Below are positions 25,068 through 37,502 of a stretch of 64,000 bases of DNA, one piece after another (position 1 is the first letter of the stretch; each line of letters starts with the position of its first letter). The notes under the pieces are model-generated. The model saw nothing but the letters and a program-made list of their open reading frames with translations, was not told the DNA's origin and did no database searches. Made by a program: the position numbers and the translations under genes. This DNA is from Megalonaias nervosa (taxonomy: Eukaryota > Mollusca > Bivalvia > Unionida > Unionidae): assembly GCA_016617855.1 (NCBI GenBank), contig JAECUM010004896.1, positions 33,889 through 97,888 on the forward strand, read 5' to 3'.

Positions 25068-25098
<31 letters not shown>
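22869..25098 (+). mobile_element. 5'-truncated non-LTR retrotransposon (RT half, ATT tail)
   Basis: The plus strand encodes the C-terminal endonuclease linker and reverse transcriptase of a LINE. Reading down: DKHAPIKTKRVKHQITPKWI (22919), KSSGLDGIGPRILK (23431, RT motif 1-2), the broken segment VFLDLRKPLI (23817, motif A with the Asp region damaged), SGVPQGSVLDPFLFLLYIND (23991, motif B) and DLFADDATLY (24079, the catalytic F/YADD box). The thumb follows. The 3' end at 24980-25070 leads into (ATT)n, a tail style of CR1/L2-like elements. Frames change near 23590, 23850 and 24230 and afterwards, so the copy is dead. It lies antisense to the host gene. Confidence 0.85.
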
Positions 25099-25099
<1 letters not shown>

Positions 25100-25181
25100 T
25101 CAAACTTGTTACAATGAAGTAAGTGACAACTTTTATCTATGTAAGGGCTCATGTAGTGGTATGGATGTAAAATCAGTGTCA

Positions 25182-25274
25182 GAACTAATGATCACTAGTA
25201 AATCATGGTCATGAACTAATGATCACTAGTAAATAATAGTCATGAACTAATGATCACTAGTAAATCACAGTCAT
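25182..25274. repeat. 31-bp direct repeat, three copies
   Basis: GAACTAATGATCACTAGTAA occurs at 25182, 25213 and 25244, exactly 31 bp apart. Inside each unit is the palindrome ACTAGT beside TGATCA. A decayed fourth 'atcactagtgaatcagagtcatg' lies at 25700. Confidence 0.85.
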
Positions 25275-25328
25275 GAGATCAGTTGTGATACATTCATGCA
25301 ATGCAAAACAAATGCAATGGTGACCAAC

Positions 25329-25330
<2 letters not shown>

Positions 25331-25371
<41 letters not shown>
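25331..25371. repeat. (TA)n microsatellite
   Basis: About 20 uninterrupted AT/TA dinucleotides. Confidence 0.95.
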
Positions 25372-25373
<2 letters not shown>

Positions 25374-25590
25374 GATTAGTAAATATTATGTACTAAGCAC
25401 TTCAAGTACTGGGCTAAAAAGGCTCAGTTAGATGCGCAAATCAATTTTAGGTATTTTGTACATTTTATTTCTATTAAATTTAAACATTACATATATTACA
25501 ATGATTAGTATATATAATGTACTAAGTGCTTCAAGTGCTGGGCTAAACCAAGTCAATTAGATGCACAAATCAATTTCAGGCATTTTCTTT
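25374..25590. repeat. ~130-bp tandem duplication (GTACTAAG.gCTTCAAGT)
   Basis: The block GATTAGTA.ATATAATGTAC, followed by 'aagcacttcaagtactgggctaaa' and 'agatgcgcaaatcaatttTaggtatttt', occurs first at 25374-25470 and again, slightly diverged, at 25503-25590. A poly-G run lies just after it at 25619-25629. Confidence 0.75.
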
Positions 25591-26464
25591 TCTTTTATTT
25601 TCGCTTTTTTTAAAGCCGGGGGGGGGGGGCTAGGGTAGGGAACAAAAACAGGGATGGTCAGCCGACTGGAAACACACATATTCTTTTATGTCTAATCATC
25701 ACTAGTGAATCAGAGTCATGGAGACATTATGACGCATTCATGTGATACAAAACAAATGCAGTGGTGACCAAGATTGGATCAAATGAAGCTCTCTGAAATG
25801 GCTCTCAATTAGAATTACATGTACCAACAACTAGCAGGCTGTCTGTCTGGAACTCTTCTGTTTATCCTGTCAAGGCTGTGAGTGGAATCAGAACAGCTGA
25901 CAAGTCTAGGTGCATCTGCAAATCTCTGTTACACGTATCTTGAGCATACTGGAAACGCTGACCAATATGCCAACACACCTGTCACAGCACCAACCTGCCA
26001 TTCACAATTTTTCAAAGATGGCCTTTAAATTGATATGCATAAGGATATCGAGTCAGATCACAGGTTATGTATCATAATACATACTGATATGTGACACTGG
26101 CATATCATTTCACTCCTAAGTAGAACAATTTTAAACAAGAAGGAAATCTTTGTGATAGATCATGGCATAAGATGCAGTGTTACTTCTATAAATAAAAAGC
26201 ATGGAGATGCACCTTGCCTTCCCTACAGTCCACTCTGCCATCCTGATATGCTTTTGCAAATTCAACCTCAAAGTTTCATTTTCATATTCCTTAAATGAAA
26301 CAGTATTCCACAGATATCAGTTTCCTTTCCGATCAACATGTATTTGTTTTAAAGAATGGATGACATTTATGGATATATAATTATTTTATGACAAAAAAGC
26401 AAACAATACTAACGCTGAAATAATGTAATTACTGTCCAACAATTAAAAAGTTTAACCTCAAAAG

Positions 26465-26905
26465 TGGTATCATCCTGCTTCAAGTAATCTCATATGGAGA
26501 CTTTACTCTGCTTCAAGTTCTCTCGTATGGCGACTTCACTCTGCTTCAAGTTCTCTCATATGGCGACTTCACTCTGCTTCAAGTACTCTCATATGGAGAC
26601 CACTCTGCTTCAAGTGCTCTCATAAGGAGGCTTCACTCTGCTTCAAGTTCTCTCATATGGAGAATTCATTCTGCTTCAAGTTCTCACATATGGAGACTTC
26701 ACTCTGCTTCAAGTTCTCTCATAAGGATACTTCACTCTGATTCAAGTTGTCTCATATGGAAACTTCACTCTGCTTCAAGAACTTTCATGTGAAAACTTTA
26801 CTATGCTTCAAGCACTCTCATGTGGAAACTTCAGTCTGCTTCAAGTACTCTCATGTGGAAACTTCACTCTACTTCAAGTACTCTCATGTGGAAATCTCAC
26901 TCTGA
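26465..26905. repeat. 33-38-bp minisatellite (CTGCTTCAAGT.CTCTCATATGG)
   Basis: About 12 copies of a unit of the form TCTGCTTCAAGTTCTCTCAT ATGGAGACTTCAC, with variant spacers and growing divergence toward the right. No reading frame runs through it. Intron-located. Confidence 0.9.
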
Positions 26906-28691
26906 TTTATCTGATGGTCAAGCTACAGCAATGATGTGCCTACTATGATGAAACATTCTAACTTTAGGACAAGGGTTGTGTGAAATGTGATATCTTGCAT
27001 GCTTATTTTGCTATTATATACAACCACATTATCTGACTTGCTCCAACTTTAACACAGGACCTTGATGTTGTTATCACCCCCACCCCCACCCCCAGGGAAA
27101 GGTGATACAGAATAGGGAGTGGGAGAAGTAAACTATTTGTAAATCAAAATCTCTAATGCCTGAATGGCCAGACTGCAAATCTTTGTCTAAATGGTGTAGT
27201 GCTACTTATGATGCATCCTATGTATCAAGTTACCTCACTGCAGCACAAAAGATCAATGCAGGGTTAATACGGATAACTGCAGTGTGAAATATTTTTCGTA
27301 GTGACAAGTCTTAATTGATGAGTGTAGTTCTTCTCATGAAGCATCTACATAAAAAGCTACACAACACCTCTGACAGCAATGTCTAAGAAACAGAGATAAA
27401 CATAAAGATTAAACAATTCACTGTGCTGTGAAATAAAGTAACCAAGGGTAAGTATTGCCTGCTGAGATCTGGGGGGATAAACTGCAACATAAATGACAGT
27501 AATGGAGTATGTATTATTGAAATGTGATGTTACCAAGTTCGTAATTCTGAAAATACAATACAAACTATCAACATAATTTGCCAAGCCTCAAAGTTCCAGT
27601 ACAATAAATACTACCAACAATTGATAAATATCACAACATCCCCTGTGTTTAAAGATAAAATGAGAGCAAATGGTGCCCGCTGACCACTTATTGGGCAAAA
27701 GACCTGGTTTAGGCTTCTTACAGGAATATAGTGATTAAATGTCAACCATTACCAAGCCAAGCATTAATCAAAATTTCTGAACCATGAAATGCAGATCACA
27801 GTGACATATAATTCACTAAAACAAATAGAACTCAGCATTACACATCTAAAGACCAACTTATGTGACTCAATGAGCAACAATGTGTGACAAAATTACATAG
27901 ACACAATTAATATACAAGCTCGAATAGCTTTGCAATAGCCCCCGCCCCCACCCACAGTGCAAAGTACAATGGGGTGGGGGTTCATTTTTAAAATATGAGA
28001 GGGATCAAAAAAATTTCTGCACACATCAGACCAACTTGTCAATGGGATTTTTTCACAAATAAGTATAAATTCCACAATCATATAATAGACCATGTAACAT
28101 AAAGTGACAAGTCAAAAATGATATCAAAAGCAAGAGCATCCAAAACTGTGTCTGTTGGAAACATGTGCCCACAAATATGCTACAAAAGAAGACAAACTTC
28201 GCTAAAAGGGCCAAAAACTATATCAACTTTTACAGAAAAACATAGAATCAAACTTCACCTTTATCTTCTTCATCTTCAACATATCAATTTTGGTTAAATT
28301 CCATCATGTGCTTCTGTTGAAACAATCTGTTTCGTATAGAATGGGGAAATGGACATGAATAGCACTAAATACCCCTTCTACTACAAAAAGCATCATGAAA
28401 AATACTGTGAAATATTATTTGTTCTTCTGATAACAACAGAACTTCATGCTTCATCTATACTCTCTATGCATACACAGTAAGGAAATATGTTTTGTGACAA
28501 TTTAACTTTGAACATGAATCCTCATACTTCTTATGAATACTTGAACTAGCGATTGATGGCAATAGGAAAATGTGTATATTTTGAAACTCTTTGCAATAAC
28601 AATCATGCGATATAAATTCCTGCTTGTGACTTCTTGCAACCTGTGATAAGAAATATTGAAAAATTCACAGAACATAGATATGATGATATAC
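26906..28691. other. Intron sequence, no gene recognised
   Basis: Ordinary intron with C-rich runs at 27077-27095 and 27940. I looked here for the missing KH2 exon on the minus strand and found no matching translation. Confidence 0.4.
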
Positions 28692-28807
28692 CTGTTTTTG
28701 TAAATGTGCCATGATATCACACCTAGATTTCTTTATAGCATCTTCTTTACCAGTTACCACTACAGTCAGACCCTGGTGTCCGGACAAGTTCACCTTTATG
28801 CAGACCC
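28692..28807 (-). CDS. HDLBP: Vigilin exon: C-terminal part of KH1
   Basis: The reverse strand reads from a TTTTAG acceptor into an open frame with the residues GHQGLTVVVTGKEDAIKKSR and ends at a GTATAT donor after a run of Q/K. The pattern of a beta strand ending in TVVVTGKEDAI, followed by a helix of charged and small residues, is the second half of a KH fold. The Gly-His-Gln-Gly-Leu stretch resembles the degenerate first KH repeat of vigilin. The exon is 116 bp, so it joins its upstream neighbour out of phase 0. No upstream exon carrying the first half of KH1 was found in 28808-36100. Confidence 0.7.
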
Positions 28808-29460
28808 CTAAAACATATCATTACAAGAACTCTTCAAAAAGCCTACATGTACTATCGCTGTTCATATGTGCAATGAAGTACAAAAATACAAGCTAGTCTG
28901 ACCTATAACTTGGGTCTGGTTTTATGCTGGTGGTCAAATCTGCACCATTTCTATTCAGAACCAATTAAACATAAATGGCCTTAAGTAAACTGATATGACA
29001 GAAAAGTGGCATCACAAAAATGGTGTACAACAATACCTACGAAAACTGGATGATTACAGATCTATTTTATGTATTCCTAACACATAATCATACAATGTAA
29101 GACATCCTACCATGATATTTATGATGTCAGGGACCCCCTTCAAAATAATATCAGTCGTATGTCATACATCGTAGGACTAAGCCTGAGTTGTGTCCCTGGG
29201 GTTGGGATCATTCAGCATGAAAACTATACAAGGGACACTGCCAAATGCTTCTTCAACAAATTGTGGAAATAGTGTGCATCAATACTCATGTACTTTTGAA
29301 ACAAAATTTATAAATGTATTCTGCTGGTAACATTTACTGAAAGAGCCTATTGTCTGGACAAAATTCTGTAAAATTACACATCAAAGTAAGAAAGTGTGTT
29401 TATGTTCTTTCTTAAAGATCAAGGTCACAGATCAGGTTCAATTCACTTTCAGTGTGGGTA
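28808..29460. other. Intron sequence, nothing recognised
   Basis: No open frame or repeat structure that I can support. Confidence 0.45.
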
Positions 29461-29468
29461 ATTGTAAC

Positions 29469-29678
29469 CAGTGGCATAGCGAGGGTACTTAGCGTCCGGG
29501 GACAAAACATAAACTTGGCACCCCCTTACTTAGTACCCGGGGACAAAACATAAACTTGGCGCCCCCTTCGAGTGCATCTGAGATAACGAATAGTTGTATT
29601 TTCCTCATTTTGGCGCCCCTGGCACATGGCACCCGGGAACAACTGTCCCCCCCCCGCCCTCCCCAAGCTATGCCACTG
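29469..29678. mobile_element. hAT MITE, 210 bp, with perfect 8-bp target duplication
   Basis: The element is bounded by CAGTGGCATAGCGAGGG and its near-complement CCCCAAGCTATGCCACTG. It is flanked by identical 8-mers ATTGTAAC at 29461-29468 and 29679-29686. The 8-bp duplication and CAGTGGC terminus mark a non-autonomous hAT element. Inside, a segment around CCGGGGACAAAACATAAACT is tandemly duplicated (29494 and 29537). Confidence 0.9.
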
Positions 29679-30290
29679 ATTGTAACTCTGATAGAAACAG
29701 TGGTATGAAAGCTAGTAAACTTGTATGTACATGCAAGACTTGAGTATCAACTTTCTAACGTGGGTACGTGAGAAAGCCTGCCAGGGTTCTTCCTCCACCA
29801 TTAATACTGGCCGCCATGTATAGCCTATCTTGTGCTGAAAAATGGCGTTAAACCCTATAACAACAACAACAACAAGTATCAACTTTACCACTTTTATGGT
29901 TCTCACTTTGAAGCTATAACTTTGTAACTTTCATTACCCTATCTGAAAGGCCAGGTTTCAAGTCAGTATCATTTTTTGTGTATCAAAATCATTACCCAGA
30001 AGCTGTTAAAATGTTACAGACACTGGAATGAAACATTTTACCTCGTAAAATCATTTGAGGATGTATCTTGTGCCCATCATGTGTATAAATTCCATGGAAC
30101 TATCAGCATTACTAATTCACATGTGAAGCTTACTCACTTTTTGTATTAGGACCGTAACTCTAAAGACACTGAAAGCAGTACAATGAAATTTGTGTTTACA
30201 TCATGACTTCCAAATATGTCATTTATTTTTATGGTATTTTCCTCATGGTTAAGATCAGAGATCAACATAACCGTAAACATAAGCATATAA

Positions 30291-30475
30291 GACAAGTCAA
30301 ACTGCAAACTGCACAGACCCAGATTTGCTGCTGCATAATGCACTGGCAGCTCTAGGTTTGTGCAATTTTGTTAGGAGTACTCAGTAGAACAAACAACATA
30401 GACCATGATCCGCAGGCACATTATGCTATCGCAGATCAGGATCTGTGTTGCTTGCAGTTTGACTCAACTTGTGTC
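30291..30475. repeat. Foldback element, copy 2
   Basis: The left end GACAAGTCAAACTGCAAACT and the complement of the right end, GACACAAGTTGAGTCAAACT followed by GCAAG, form an imperfect inverted repeat. Internal phrases CACAGACCCAGATTTGC and GCATAATGCAC match the copy at 21032-21236. Non-coding. Confidence 0.55.
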
Positions 30476-31085
30476 TCAGAGTTCAAGTTCAGAAATCCTC
30501 ACCGTTAGCAATAGTTAGATGAAATGACATATTCTTGCATTGTGACCTAAGATCATGTGATATAGCATGCTTTACTTATTCAATTTACAAGAACATTTTC
30601 ATCGCTGGGCTGTACCAATGATGTATTGAAAATTAAATATTTTGGATGGTTTTTCATGCACCAGTAACAAGATCCTATCAGCAAAGTTAAAGTCACAGTC
30701 ATCTCAAGCTTACTTGTGATGTTTTGACTGTGGCTTTAAATCCATTAAAAGTAGTATTAGTAAACTTTGTACACTTTAACAGCTAGACTTTTTTGACTTT
30801 CATAATTTCAGTCACATGGCTATGGATACATATTTTTCTTGCAAAGTCCTGAACTAAAAGACCCATATTTGTAAAGATGACACTTAATATACTCATGTCT
30901 CTGATGACCAGACAGTATTTCATATACCGCTACCACATTCATAGTTCTATTTTAAAGATCAAGGTACTCAATTGTTATAATGATTTGAGGCTCAAGGAGT
31001 GTATTGCATGTCAAGTTCTAGGTCATTTCTCAAGGTCACTGTCAAGACAGGAGCATGAACTTCTGGTGACATGTAACTCTCTTAA

Positions 31086-32360
31086 ATTACAATATGAATC
31101 TTGATGCATTTTTAAGGCCCAGTACAATATGAATCTTGATGCATTTTTTAAGGTCCATTATAATATGAATCTTGATGCATTTTTTAAGGTCCATTATAAT
31201 ATGAATCTTGATGCATTTTTAAGGCCCAGTACAATATGAATCTTGATGCATTTTTTAAGGCCCATTATAATATGAATCTTGATGCATTTTAAGGCCCATT
31301 ACAATATGAATCTTGATGCATTTTTAAAGGCACATTACAATATGAATCTTGATGCATTTTTAAAGGCCCATTACAATATGAATCTTGATGCATTTTTAAA
31401 GCCCATTACAATATGAATCTTGATGCATTTTTAAGGCCCATTACAATATGAATCTTGATGCATTTTTTAAGGTCCATTATAATATGAATCTTGATGCATT
31501 TTTAAGGCCCATTACAATATGAATCTTGATGCATTTTTAAAGGCCCATTACAATATGAATCTTGATGCATTTTTAAAGGCCCATTACAATATGAATCTCG
31601 ATGCATTTTTAAAGCCCATTACAATATGAATCTTGATGCATTTTTAAAGCCCATTACAATATGAATCTCGATGCATTTTTAAAGCCCATTACAATATGAA
31701 TCTTGATGCATTTTTTAACGTCCATTACAATATGAATCTTGATGCATTTTTAAGGCCCAGTACAATATGAATCTTGATGCATTTTTAAGGCCCAGTACAA
31801 TATGAATCTTGATGCATTTTTTAACGTCCATTACAATATGAATCTTGATGCATTTTTAAGGCCCAGTACAATATGAATCTTGATGCATTTTTAAGGCCCA
31901 GTACAATATGAATCTTGATGCATTTTTTAACGTCCATTACAATATGAATCTTGATGCATTTTTAAGGCCCAGTACAATATGAATCTTGATGCATTTTTAA
32001 GGCCCAGTACAATATGAATCTTGATGCATTTTTAAGGCCCAGTACAATATGAATCTTGATGCATTTTTAAGGCCCAGTACAATATGAATCTTGATGCATT
32101 TTTTAAGGCCCATTATAATATGAATCTTGATGCATTTTTAAGGCCCAGTACAATATGAATCTTGATGCATTTTTAAGGCACATTACAATATGAATCTTGA
32201 TGCATTTTTAAAGGCCCATTACAATATGAATCTTGATGCATTTTTTAAGGTCCATTATAATATGAATCTTGATGCATTTTTAAGGCCCATTACAATATGA
32301 ATCTTGATGCATTTTTAAAGGCCCATTACAATATGAATCTCGATGCATTTTTAAAGGCCC
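31086..32360. repeat. ~36-bp satellite array, about 35 copies
   Basis: The unit is ACAATATGAATCTTGATGCA followed by TTTTTAAGGCCCATT or GGCCCAGT. Variants in the last third (CCCATT, CCCAGT, GTCCATT, CACATT, ACGTCCATT) alternate in higher-order patterns, for example a run of three-unit blocks with CCCAGT-CCCAGT-CGTCCATT at about 31690-31960. The first 20 bases of each unit are nearly invariant. The array lies in an intron near the 5' end of the host gene. Confidence 0.97.
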
Positions 32361-35300
32361 ATATTGAGTTGGGCATATTATATTAAGGCATCCTTCATCC
32401 ATCTGCCTGTCAACCATTCTGTTAGCACTTGCTTGTCTAGCCCATAATTGTTTAATACTTGGAGCAATTTTAATGAAACTATGCCCATGACTAGATGGTG
32501 TGTTAAACAGCATGGTCAGGCATCACTACAGCAAAGTTATGTTTACAACAAGGCAATGAAAAATGTTTTCTGACTTGGAAATTGTCTACAATATAACTTT
32601 TGCACTAGTGAAGATAGTTTAATGAAACTTTTGCAAGTTATATAACATTACTACAGAGTGTGTAACAAACCAACTAGTAGATTTCAATTTTTTTTCTGAC
32701 ATTTCCATTAATGTCAGAAAAAAGATGAGATCTCAGGGATGGTGCTGACTTTAAAAAAGTTCTCAGCCCAAAAAAATCGCTAACCTCAATATTTTGTTGG
32801 CAATTTTCAAAAAATGATGCCATTTTCATAATACAGTACTATCCATATATCTCGACATCCTCGGGACCAAGGTAATATTGTCGACATAAGTGGATGTTTA
32901 GATAAAGAGGGCGGACTGAAAATAAATTCAAATTTCGCATACAAGTGAAATTTTTAAGAGATGACCTGTTGTCAGTGACTACAATTTACACAGAGAGAAA
33001 AAAATGAAAATTTTGTTTAAATAAAGACAACTAGTCTGAAATACACTTGTATATTGACAACTTACATTTGTGTAGTACACTCCACAATGTGTTAAATAAT
33101 ATACATGCATATGAAAAATCCATGAATTCAAGTATTCAATCATATATTAGAAAATTCATGTATCAGCCAAATTCTGTAAAGAAAACACAACTAAAATGTA
33201 TATATAAAAAAACGATAGTCCTCAGTTAACCTATATCCCACTGTCAACAAACACATCTCCTGAAACAATTCACTCTGATATTTAATATCCTAGAAGCATG
33301 TGGCTGTATAGTTGTTTATATGCTACATGTACATGTACTTAAATTGGCCTAGATTCTGGTCAGTCAGAGACCACTCCCGTGATGCCAAGGCTACCAAGGG
33401 GATAAAGCTATTCATTGGGAAATGAAAACGTGAACAAATCAAAAAGTTTCACATTCTTGTGAGATGTCCAGCCTTCATTTAACTCGACGGCCTGATATCA
33501 CTTATTTCAAAATATTCGAACTTTAATTTGGGTTTTAAACCGCCATTGGTAGCATCGTAAGCATTAACTTCTTTTGTTGCAAACTGGAAACTTTCACTGC
33601 ACAATAAATATGTTCCAATCACTATGAACAATGAAACAATACTTTTAATTTAAGTTTGTTGCTGACTTTCTTTGATCAAAGATCTTCAGCTTGCTTTGAT
33701 GAAGGTTCATGTGTTATTGAAGGCACCGCTAAAGGCACTCTTTGAAGGACTAAACAAATGCCCGTTTGTTATTGTTGCGGCAACATCAAATAATTCTAAA
33801 ACAAAGAGACAGAATTTTTTTTCATTTACTTAGTATATATACAAAACGATCAATGTTTCAAAGGTAATCAGTTTTCTCTGAAGTTTCAGAAAAACTTTTT
33901 TCTGGTACATTTTTCAAAAAGGAAAAAAACTGCCATCATATGGTAGATTGTAGTCATTCAGTTCCTGCCTTCAGAGGTGGCCAATTGTAACTAGCCATTT
34001 AGCATTACTAATTGGGTTATATAAAAGCACAGAGTACTAAGGCCAGATGTCAGCATACACAGATTATGATAAAACAATGCTTTGTTAGGGTGGTTTGTCA
34101 ATATAAACAAAGGATTTGTTTATGTAACAATAGATTCCAGTGCAAGCTTCCTGTCATGGTGCCTTTGAATTTCTCAACTCCAAACCCAAGACTTCATATA
34201 CAATTTTTAACAGCCAAAAATGTTGTCGCCAAAAAGATCACCCAATGGTATATTTTGTCGCCAATAACAAAAAAATTCACAATTTAGGACATTGGCAAAG
34301 CCCAGCGCGATCCCTGAGATCTCCTTGTTGGTATAACCAAAGACACAACCTCAATCTAGTGGTTAATGTCACAGCCTGGAAAATACAAATTGGTGACCTC
34401 TATCCATGTGCTGGTATAATATTTTGAACCAATGAAGATATTTTCATGTTACTTTCACCTGTTATATATCCAGACTTAACCAGCCATTACCCGTGTCCTC
34501 AAGGTCAAGGACAAAAACATGGCATAATGTACGGTAAGTCAATGGTATGTTTCCTTATCAGGGTTGTGACTATTCATCCCATTCTAATATTCTGATGAAA
34601 TTTTACCCAGCTCCATGCATTTTCCTGCTGCTGGCAAATATTGAGCTAAAAAGTCAAGGTCATTGGCAGGGAAAAGGTCACAAGGTGAGCACTGTCTGGT
34701 ATATAATTACAGCAATGCAACTATTACCTACGATCCCTATCCCCCCCAACCAAGCTCCCAAGTTCTCCAGTAATGCAACAAACCTACTTCAAGTTACATC
34801 AGAATGGACTGTAATACCTGAAGTACATAAGTAGGTGGTACACTTCAGATTAAAGTCATATCATCAGCAACCAATTCTATGGTTCAAACATCACTGCATA
34901 CAATATGTTTATCAACCTCCGGCAAACAATGTAAATGGGATATCTAAGGGACTGACTATTTTTGGATGGACTGTCCTGGAATTATTTTTTCTTTAATTTC
35001 CGGCTCTCATATTACTTGAAAAGGAGGGAAAATTCAAACCTATGCTACCCCCCTCTTAGAAATTTTAATGGTCGGTCCTACCAATCAATTTTCTTTGAGA
35101 GAAGGAAAGGGCCAGGGATTTTCATTCAAGTCAGGATATGTCTTCATTCTGATAATTGTTTCTGCAACTAATGTATACATATAATTGGTTCTTTTGTCAT
35201 AAATCATAGCATGAGTATTTTTCATGCAAATTGAGGTAAAGAGATTATCTTTTCTCAACAAAATAACAGACCACTCACCCACGTCAACAAAAAATTTAAT

Positions 35301-35750
35301 GGTCAGTCCCTAACTGGGTCGATTTCATGCAAACAAATTGTTATCTAATGTGCATCATGATTTTCCACAATTCACTTGGATCTAGCACAATACACTACAA
35401 TCTACCCATCACCAGCACCAAGAGAATTATAGAATATTAAAAAAAAAAAAAAACAACTTTAAAGAATTGAATTGGCTCTTTACTGACGTGATCAAACCTA
35501 TTCATAACTTGTATACTGAATAACGGAATTAAAAAAAAATTAACTGAGTCTAATTCATAAATTTAAAAACTGGAATCCAACAATCTTTCTCCCATGAGTA
35601 AGATCTAAATATTGCAAGAAAAATCTCTGGTTTTCAGAAGTATTATTATGGAATTCACTAACGGCTAATTTGAAAGTTAAATGCAGTATTAAAGAGTTTA
35701 ATAATGGTTGCAAGTACCTTTAACGGAGTTTGAGTAGGTGGGTGTCTAAA
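32361..35750. other. Intron or 5'-flanking sequence, no gene recognised
   Basis: A perfect 14-bp hairpin lies at 32691-32723 (arms TTTTTTCTGACATT and AATGTCAGAAAAAA). AAGGTCA-type phrases recur at 34500-34690. Short open stretches at 34012-34834 have no recognisable domain. No N-terminal vigilin exon could be supported. Confidence 0.4.
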
Positions 35751-36260
35751 AGACCAAGTACTGAACCCCTACCCCCGCCCCACCCGGGAGCTTTAAAAAG
35801 GGGTATGTTGAGGGGTTAACATTCTGATTAAAATCGGATCTCCACTGTCCTGCGTGAAGAGCTGACAGCGACCGCTTAGGGGTCATGTTCTGGTGACCCA
35901 TGTTATTACCATATCGCTAACTTAGGACACTGTAGATCTGCTTTTAATTAGACTGGGATTAACGCAGTCCGGGGAACGAATATTCATAGTCGTCGTTGAC
36001 AGCTTTCTGGGACGAGTATGGTGGCTTCCTTGAGTATCGTGGGTTCTATGGTTTCGCAGTATTCGAAGTTTTCGGTATTTTTCTGCATAGCGCCACCTAT
36101 CGTGCACTTATATGCACTACATGACCAGAAGTTATCATTTCTGCAAAACTATATGCTTTCAGAAAAAGTCTCGAGATTACCTATGAGTCCACTGTTTAAA
36201 AATATACCCATGAATACCCCAAACAGAATGTATATCTTCTCAAAATCGCTATCATTGTAA
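35751..36260. other. Possible promoter or first-exon region of the host gene
   Basis: Relative to its surroundings this stretch is richer in CpG (35830-36100 holds about a dozen CG dinucleotides). It contains minus-strand open sequence around 35930-36080. That would fit the 5' end of the minus-strand vigilin-like gene, but I cannot define a splice donor or a start codon with confidence. Confidence 0.25.
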
Positions 36261-36529
36261 CAAATTGGTTAACCCGTTTGTTGTCTGATAATGTACAAGG
36301 AAGTTATGCTTAAGTTAGGGCCTCGTTCATTACCGTAGTTATCAAGAACAAGATATCGAATCTACGATATCAAATAGGAGCCAAAATGTGAAGCATGTAC
36401 GATTATTGTTTCTGGTAGATTTCGCAGTTGACTTTAAAACTTTATTGTACACGATGTATTATTTGTTAATGGAACACTGGGAGTTGTTTAAACAGTATTA
36501 CGTTTCACGCTGATGTTGGAGATCCATTC

Positions 36530-36710
36530 CAGTGTAGAATTAAATTTAATCCAGTTGAATTTTGACCCCGCCGGGTCAGCTTTTAACGTTGAAAGTTGAC
36601 CCAGGATCAGTTCTTAACGTTGAATTTTGACTTTCACAGTCGTTGAAAACTGATCTCAGCGTTGAATTTTGATCAGATCTCCGGGTCATTTTTTAACGGA
36701 TATTGTTTTA
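36530..36710. repeat. Repeated AACGTTGAATTTTGAC motif
   Basis: AACGTTGAAAGTTGAC, AACGTTGAATTTTGAC and AGCGTTGAATTTTGATC occur with GGGTCA or GATCAG spacers in both orientations across 170 bp. This gives a loose set of direct and inverted repeats typical of a small non-autonomous element. Confidence 0.55.
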
Positions 36711-36885
36711 AGTTCCGCATACATGGGTTTATGAATCGTCAAAAAGGAAATGCATAATATGTATAAAATCAACAAAAGAAATGTAATGCAGTAATGAAAT
36801 TATGGATATATTTATCTTCCTTATTTGAAATGGACATAATGTAATTTTGTTTGTACTTTGCCTGCTGCATTCCATCAAACATATC

Positions 36886-37502
36886 AGAAGTACGCAGTTT
36901 TCTAGGCATGACAAACGATTTATCCCAAATTGTTCAACAATCAATGAGCCTCTTCGAGCCTTAACCAAACAAAATCAACCATGGTAATGGACTGAAAAAC
37001 ACGATAAAGCATTTGAAAAACTCAAACATGATTTAACAAATGCCGCAATAATAGCGTATTTCGATCCAAATCAGGAAATGCAATTAATTGTAGATGCAAG
37101 TCCTGTTGGTCTAGACACATTCTTAACTCAGAATGGAAAGGTTATTACCTGTGCCTGTATGGCACTTTCAGATGTGGGAAAGCAGTATTCACAGACTGAA
37201 CGTGAAGCAAAAGTTTGGAGTTGTGAACACTTCCATCTGTACCTGTTTGGTCATACATTTACGCCAATCAGTGACCACAAGCCCCTGGAAATCATTTTCA
37301 ACAATCCAAAATCACGACCCTCTGCAAGATTTGAGAGATGGCGATTTCGATTACAAGCATACAGTTTTAAAGTAGTTTACAAACCAGGAAAAAAAAAAAG
37401 GCAGCAGATTACATTTCGCGACATCCCAAGGCCGGAACTAAATGCTGTAAACATTCTAAAGCTGCAGAAGCTTATGTTCAGTTCATATCTGTTAATGCTG
37501 TA
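36886..37502 (+). pseudogene. Ty3/Gypsy pol, left fragment: RT end and RNase H
   Basis: The frame opens with EVRSFLGMTNDLSQIV (36887), the RT thumb/connection phrase. It passes a stop at about 36988, then reads KAFEKLKHDLTNAAIIAYFD and the RNase H core QLIVDASPVGLDTFL (first Asp), REAKVWSCEHFHLYLFG (Glu-type segment) and ISDHKPLEIIF (SDHKPL, second catalytic Asp region). It ends with FERWRFRLQAYSFKVVYKPG. A frameshift occurs in the AAAAAAAAA run at about 37391. The connection phrase that should precede integrase breaks off at 37502 and is resumed at 60140, on the far side of the Polinton nest. Confidence 0.88.

Larger units (their letters stand above)
1244..28807 (-). other. HDLBP: Vigilin-like multi-KH gene, 5' part (seven exons recognised)
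   Basis: Seven exons on the minus strand, each bounded by AG acceptors and GT donors, encode successive KH domains with spacing and order matching vigilin, a large cytoplasmic and ER-associated RNA-binding protein with 14 KH repeats. Reading from high to low coordinates they give KH1 (C-terminal part), KH3, KH4, KH5 and KH6. Exon phases agree where exons adjoin: KH3 to KH4, KH4 to KH5a and KH5a to KH5b are phase 0, and KH6a to KH6b is phase 1. KH7-KH14 must lie left of position 1, and the N-terminus lies right of 28807. I found no KH2 exon in 21514-28691. The KH numbering rests on family knowledge and is inference. Introns reach about 8 kb and are full of transposon debris. Confidence 0.85.

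Noticed and set aside
31086..32360. CRISPR-like array of ~36-bp repeats
   Set aside because: There are no unique spacers; whole units are tandem copies, and the context is a eukaryotic intron.
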